Below, one piece after another: positions 60,171-64,000 of a stretch of 64,000 bases of DNA. How positions within the stretch are numbered: the first letter of the stretch is position 1; the number at the start of each line of letters is the position of its first letter. This DNA comes from Ornithinibacillus caprae (GTDB taxonomy: Bacteria; Bacillota; Bacilli; Bacillales; Amphibacillaceae). The stretch covers positions 124,001 to 188,000 of the forward strand of contig NZ_WOCA01000007.1 of NCBI RefSeq assembly GCF_009728145.1. Reading direction: 5' to 3'. A model generated the notes under the pieces. The model ran no database searches and was not told where the DNA came from. It saw nothing but the letters and a program-made list of their open reading frames with translations. The position numbers and the translations under genes were made by a program.

Positions 60171-60812
60171 TTATCTACTTGTTAACCGTTCAACGAGTCC
60201 ATGTAATTTATCCAGTGACGTTATGTTCTGGTTACATTTCTCACTATCTACACAAATGTAATTTCCTCTTTTCGTAAATGTACCTTGTACGTTTCCTTTT
60301 TCTTTAGCAAGGAATAAGCCCACCTCTTCATGATGATTGCAAATGGCACAAATCCCTTTTTGATTTGCTAGCTGAAAGGAGCCTTGTAAACCGACTAATT
60401 TATTATCTTTTCTAGTAACAATAAACTTTTTATTCGTATTTAGATCGATCCAGCTTAGATAGGATAGCTCACGTAAGTCTATTTTGTCTAATGCAGGTGC
60501 CTTTAGCTTTTTAACTTTTGGGAACAACTTTTTAATCGACTGTTCAGTTATGTTAAAGGGAACAACATATGATATTAATTGCGTTAAATAGGCCTCCCCT
60601 TTTTCTTTATCACCATTAATTGTTTCGATTGGCTGCAATAGCAGTTTTTGTTCCTCATTCATACTTGGGAATAAATGAAGTACTCTTTCTACAGCCATCG
60701 ATTTCACTGCATGTTTTACATCTTCATCATTTGCAGTTGCATAACCGTTGATTAGGTTCTGTACTTGCATTTTTATAAAATTATATTGATACACTTCAAT
60801 AAAAGGTTTCAT
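60171..60812 (-). CDS. fusB: FusB/FusC-family EF-G-binding protein
   Basis: 213 residues, exactly the family length. An N-terminal helical domain (FIEVYQYNFIKMQVQNLING, MKSMAVERVLHLFP-like segment) is followed by a treble-clef zinc domain: CAICNHHEEVGLFLAKEKGN and GNYICVDSEKCNQNI supply the four ligands. FusB-type proteins bind EF-G and free it from fusidic-acid-stalled ribosomes; chromosomal versions may serve another translation role. ATG 60812 is eight bases after GGAG. Confidence 0.9.
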   Translation of the reverse strand: MKPFIEVYQYNFIKMQVQNLINGYATANDEDVKHAVKSMAVERVLHLFPSMNEEQKLLLQPIETINGDKEKGEAYLTQLISYVVPFNITEQSIKKLFPKVKKLKAPALDKIDLRELSYLSWIDLNTNKKFIVTRKDNKLVGLQGSFQLANQKGICAICNHHEEVGLFLAKEKGNVQGTFTKRGNYICVDSEKCNQNITSLDKLHGLVERLTSR

Positions 60813-60992
60813 TTCTATCACTCCGTTATTCGATTTCTCTTTTAGTTTACAAGAAAAACTCTCCGTTTCATATGTAGAAAACGATTAGTAATCATTTTTT
60901 ACCTTCCGATGAATGGCTGGTGGTTCGGTTAATTTGCTGAAATAATGGAGTGATTCGCTCACAACAAACAATAATCGCATCAATTAATAAAT

Positions 60993-61033
60993 ATAAAAGA
61001 AGCACTGACATCCTATACAAGATCCTCAGTGCT
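60993..61033 (-). terminator. Intrinsic terminator of the CD3324-like gene
   Basis: On the minus strand AGCACTGAGGATC pairs with GATGTCAGTGCT (one mismatch), followed by TCTTTTATAT, 15 bases after the stop at 61048. Confidence 0.8.
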
Positions 61034-61047
61034 CTTTTTATATATCA

Positions 61048-61311
61048 TTATTTGGAATATACAATTTTTTTGATGGTTTCCACGGATAAATAATATTCCT
61101 CTGCTAACTGTTCGATAGGTACACCATTTCTAAACGACTGCTTGATTAACGCGTTCCTTTTTGCAATGGACTTCTTTGCACCAGAACACGCTCCCCACTT
61201 TTGATACCTTGCTTTAGGTTTAGGAATGTATATGGTTTCACCTTGAACATAGTTTTGAATTTCCTCTAACAGTTCTTGTGGTAACACCGTTTTTGCTTTT
61301 ACATTACTCAT
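61048..61311 (-). CDS. CD3324-family protein
   Basis: 87 residues matching the small CD3324 family: KTVLPQELLEEIQNYVQGET, YIPKPKARYQKWGACSG and VPIEQLAEEYYLSVETIKKI. The last segment has the look of a helix-turn-helix, so a DNA-binding role is possible. Just upstream on the same strand lies a small interrupted frame within a strongly folded region (61365-61487). Confidence 0.85.
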   Translation of the reverse strand: MSNVKAKTVLPQELLEEIQNYVQGETIYIPKPKARYQKWGACSGAKKSIAKRNALIKQSFRNGVPIEQLAEEYYLSVETIKKIVYSK

Positions 61312-61364
61312 CCTTAGCTCGCTCCTTATTCTTCATTTCATCCAAAAATAAGGTGCAAAGCCTA

Positions 61365-61487
61365 CTATTCGTTCATGATAAAAGTCATGTTAGGCGATGA
61401 TGTGATCAATCTCTCATGCAAAGTATCGCCTTATCCAATACTAGGCTTTGCATGAGTAATTACAATAAGAGGCAAGTTTATTGCCAT
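61365..61487 (-). pseudogene. Interrupted small frame within a folded leader region
   Basis: ATG 61487 has GGAG eight bases upstream. The frame reads MAINLPLIVITHAKPSIG, stops at TAA (61431-61433), then continues in frame GDTLHERLITSSPNMTFIMN and E to TAG. The DNA can form a perfect hairpin CTCATGCAAAG/CTTTGCATGAG or, instead, a longer pairing TGCAAAGCCTA/TAGGCTTTGCA with AGGCGAT/ATCGCCT. Either a decayed small gene or a leader peptide with alternative structures before the CD3324 gene. Confidence 0.45.
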
Positions 61488-61616
61488 TTCTATCACTCCT
61501 AAACTTACTTGTTATTCCTATTATAAAGCAGGTGTTTGGTATTTGCATCTCCAATTAATAAACACTCACAAATGTTATTCATTACCATTCATGAGTGTTT
61601 ATGATCTTCCACATTT

Positions 61617-63818
61617 CTAATGAAAAATCCCTGATTCCTTGGATTTATTCTTTAACTTATCTGTCTGTTTATTAATGGTTTCTTTTAAAAATCCTCCTAC
61701 AATAAGTGCCAATAAACCAAAAATCATGAGGAATATGACATCATGAACTACTCTCTCCCACACGATCCCTCCAACTGCTTCTCGCATCAAATCAATCGCA
61801 TACGTAAACGGTAAGAAAGGATTGATAACTTGGAAAAATTTCGGCAATAGTACAACTGGATACGTTCCACCTGAACCAGCGATTTGTAATACAAGTAAGA
61901 TGATCGCAAGCGCCTTCCCTACATCACCAAAAACAGATACCAACGTGTACACAATCATAATAAATACCGCACTACATAGTAGCCCGAAGAGAATAAACCA
62001 AAATAGATGACTAATATCAACTTGAAGCAAAAAGATATTCCCTACGGTTACAATTATCGTTTGTAAGAAGCCAATACTTATAAAGGTAAACAATCTACCA
62101 AAATAGATTTGTCTTCCAGTGTAGTTTTCCTTATGATGGATATCGGTTGATAGTAATGAAATTAATAGCAATCCTCCTACCCAAATGGCTAACACTGTAT
62201 AAAATGGAGTCATACCCGTTCCATAATTAGGAATAGGGAATAGTTTATTTTCGTTTAAAACAACTGGTTCAGCGAAAAAGCCCCGTTCTGCTTCTGGATC
62301 ATTTTGCAGAAGTTGAATCAATTCATTTAGATCAGTATCGTCTTGAACAGTTCGAATCCGATCAGCAAGCTCATTAACCTTATCTTGGACATATGGAAAT
62401 TCACCACTCACATAATCAAGGATGTCTTTCCCTTCTGATAAATTTTCATCCGTCCGGTTCAGCATATTCTTTATTTCAGGAATGGTTGATTGTATCGTAA
62501 CCAGTATATCTCTTGCGTTAGCTAAGGTTTCTTTAGCCTTAGACACTTCTTCTTTTACAGTAGGTTCTATCGTTTCCTTATACTCTTTTACAAATTCATC
62601 AACACGTTCATTTGCCTTAGCTGTACGATCTTTTATCATCGCAAAGGTTTCATCGACTTCCGCTTGCTTATCAGTAAGAAAAGATTCCATCGCACTTAAT
62701 TGTTCCTGCAATTCACGAAGACTTTGCTCCATATTTTCTAATTCATTTAATGCCTGGTCTATTGTTTCTTGATTATTTGAGCTATCTTGTTCTTCGGTTT
62801 GTTCATCCGTTGATTCATTGTTTTTATCGTTTTGCTGTTGAAGCTGGATGAGCGCCTCTTCTATGGTATCGATCGATTTCAACATAGTATCTATTTGTTC
62901 TGGCAATGTCTCACTTAATGGATTTCCTTCTGTTAAATCAATCGTAGTAGAGTCTATATTACTCACAAACTCATTCGTTTCCATGACCATACGCTGTATA
63001 TTTGCTAATTCCTCGTCTATCTTCGGCGCCATTTCATTTAATCGATCTTCTGCCGTTTGCAGAAAATCAGTTGTATCGTCAATGGTTTGCAACCCACTTG
63101 TTGTAGCATCCTCAACTTGCGGAATCAACCCCTGTGCTTGATCAATTATTTCTCCAGCACGGTCAGCATCTGTGATCGTTTCATTTAACAATTCATAGAT
63201 TTCTGGGAGATTTTCTTCCAATGTAAATATATATTCTTCAAATCGTTCAATATCAGGTAAATTTTCCTCTAACTCAATTCCTAAATCATTAAACACTTCA
63301 AAAATGATCCCATTAACAGTCGAGATAAAATTACTACTAATTTGTTCTACAATTACCGTTGCACCCTTTTGTGTAATTTTAGGTGCAATAGCATTTATTT
63401 TTTCATTTACATAATACTCCACATTCGCTTTCTCTGGATTCCCACTGACTACAGTACCTAACCTCTCGGAAAAATTCTCTGGGATAATAATGACCGCAAA
63501 ATAATCACCATACTCTAATTTATCCATGGCTAATTCACGATCGACAAATTGCCAATCCATCGATTGATTCTCTTTTAATGAATCAACCAGTTCGTCCCCT
63601 ACATGAATTTCTTCCTCTCGTACGATCGCACCCTTGTCTTCATTTACAATCCCAATCGGAATTTGATCGGTTTGACCATACGGATCCCATGATGCCTCAA
63701 TATTAAACCATGCATAAAGAGATGGTAATAAAATTAATCCACCAATTAAAATTGCCGCCACCCAATTGGTACCAATGTTTTTCAGGTCGTTTAAAAATAT
63801 GTTCCAACTAGCTTTCAT
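61617..63818 (-). CDS. yhgE: YhgE/Pip-domain membrane protein
   Basis: 733 residues. One N-terminal membrane helix (residues 15-36), an extracellular region of about 480 residues rich in coiled coil (QTAEDRLNEMAPKIDEELAN; QALNELENMEQSLRELQEQL), then five or six C-terminal helices of the ABC-2 kind (PVVLLPKFFQVINPFLPFTY). This is the YhgE/phage-infection-protein plan; the B. subtilis protein is a phage SPP1 receptor and related proteins belong to type VII secretion. Role here unknown. Confidence 0.9.
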   Translation of the reverse strand: MKASWNIFLNDLKNIGTNWVAAILIGGLILLPSLYAWFNIEASWDPYGQTDQIPIGIVNEDKGAIVREEEIHVGDELVDSLKENQSMDWQFVDRELAMDKLEYGDYFAVIIIPENFSERLGTVVSGNPEKANVEYYVNEKINAIAPKITQKGATVIVEQISSNFISTVNGIIFEVFNDLGIELEENLPDIERFEEYIFTLEENLPEIYELLNETITDADRAGEIIDQAQGLIPQVEDATTSGLQTIDDTTDFLQTAEDRLNEMAPKIDEELANIQRMVMETNEFVSNIDSTTIDLTEGNPLSETLPEQIDTMLKSIDTIEEALIQLQQQNDKNNESTDEQTEEQDSSNNQETIDQALNELENMEQSLRELQEQLSAMESFLTDKQAEVDETFAMIKDRTAKANERVDEFVKEYKETIEPTVKEEVSKAKETLANARDILVTIQSTIPEIKNMLNRTDENLSEGKDILDYVSGEFPYVQDKVNELADRIRTVQDDTDLNELIQLLQNDPEAERGFFAEPVVLNENKLFPIPNYGTGMTPFYTVLAIWVGGLLLISLLSTDIHHKENYTGRQIYFGRLFTFISIGFLQTIIVTVGNIFLLQVDISHLFWFILFGLLCSAVFIMIVYTLVSVFGDVGKALAIILLVLQIAGSGGTYPVVLLPKFFQVINPFLPFTYAIDLMREAVGGIVWERVVHDVIFLMIFGLLALIVGGFLKETINKQTDKLKNKSKESGIFH

Positions 63819-63948
63819 ACCTATCTTCCTCTTATGTTAATCTATCGTTGAAATAATGGATATAATTATAGCAATGACCACATATGTTTACAATTTTTAA
63901 CTCTTTAATATGATAGAAATGGAAAACTGCGTTTTTCTATCAAATAAA

Positions 63949-63984
63949 TTCGTACCCTCTATTCTTCACCATAGAGGGTACGAA
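63949..63984. terminator. Palindromic hairpin, probable terminator
   Basis: TTCGTACCCTCTA and TAGAGGGTACGAA form a perfect 13-bp stem with a 10-base loop at the right edge. It probably ends a gene beyond the window. Confidence 0.6.
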
Positions 63985-64000
63985 ATCCAATCTATATTTT

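Noticed and set aside
1-64000. CRISPR arrays, tRNA or rRNA genes, prophage
   Set aside because: I read for evenly spaced repeats, cloverleaf-like CCA-ended segments and phage structural genes and found none; no such feature can be supported.

Overview
The window comes from an AT-rich, endospore-forming member of the Bacillaceae. The evidence is spore genes (a CotD-type coat protein, SspP, a possible second small spore protein), Gram-positive gene families (yczE, yycE, ypsA, malL, ppaC, a Bce-type module, FusB, FosB, yhgE), GGAGG ribosome sites with frequent GTG/TTG starts, and many acidic secreted proteins. A halotolerant Oceanobacillus/Gracilibacillus-like organism would fit, but the sequence alone does not settle the genus. 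I saw no rRNA, tRNA, CRISPR array, prophage or intact transposase.

Layout. 0-10.5 kb: the end of a peptide-binding protein, an SgrR-type regulator divergent from an MFS exporter, an oligo-1,6-glucosidase, a small resistance/modification cluster (kinase-like, GNAT, FosB), a LysE exporter and an APC permease. 10.7-24.6 kb: a long minus-strand accessory region of single-domain enzymes (four GNATs in all, two Nudix, one APH-like kinase, two VOC, two methyltransferases, a nucleoside phosphorylase, HAD, alpha/beta hydrolase, cupin), with several broken genes. 24.7-33.9 kb: secreted glycosidase-like protein, YpsA/CotD, an ABC-2 exporter, an MBL hydrolase, sspP and several very small genes. 33.9-38.2 kb: Nudix, DUF1062 and ABC-F genes with unusual leaders. 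38.3-41.8 kb: DUF4386 plus a MalT-like LuxR regulator of different base composition, probably acquired together. 41.9-48.9 kb: PpaC, a DAO-type oxidoreductase, YczE, a PAS-GGDEF protein and a lipoprotein glycosidase. 49-53 kb: an IS200/IS605-like palindromic remnant, an RND pump and a GC-rich interspersed repeat. 53-64 kb: a complete Bce-type two-component/ABC module, MscS, FusB-type EF-G binding protein, CD3324-type protein and YhgE.

The strongest candidate for something undescribed is a family of structured leader elements (four copies near 30.02-30.13, 35.43-35.55, 37.69-37.80 and 37.88-37.96 kb), all in the same orientation on the minus strand. Each consists of an intrinsic terminator, a second hairpin built on ATAAGAAAG/CTTTCTTAT or its equivalent, a GGCTTTTGCC-like box and, in the best copies, a final CTTGG...CCAAG hairpin with a T run. 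They lie 48-72 bases before the starts of an MBL hydrolase, a DUF1062 protein (zinc ribbon plus S4-like segment) and an ABC-F ATPase. The latter two leaders also contain upstream reading frames (44 and 38 codons) with good ribosome sites that share a homologous segment. This is the layout of ribosome-sensing attenuation and suggests a small co-regulated ribosome-stress or antibiotic-response set. Around it the window is rich in resistance-type functions (FosB, FusB, ABC-F, Bce, RND).

Decay is visible elsewhere: an internally deleted and frameshifted AAA ATPase (11.4 kb), a 15-codon metallophosphoesterase stub (18.8 kb), and three frames in which a TAA is followed in frame by protein-like sequence (30.5, 53.1 and 61.4 kb).
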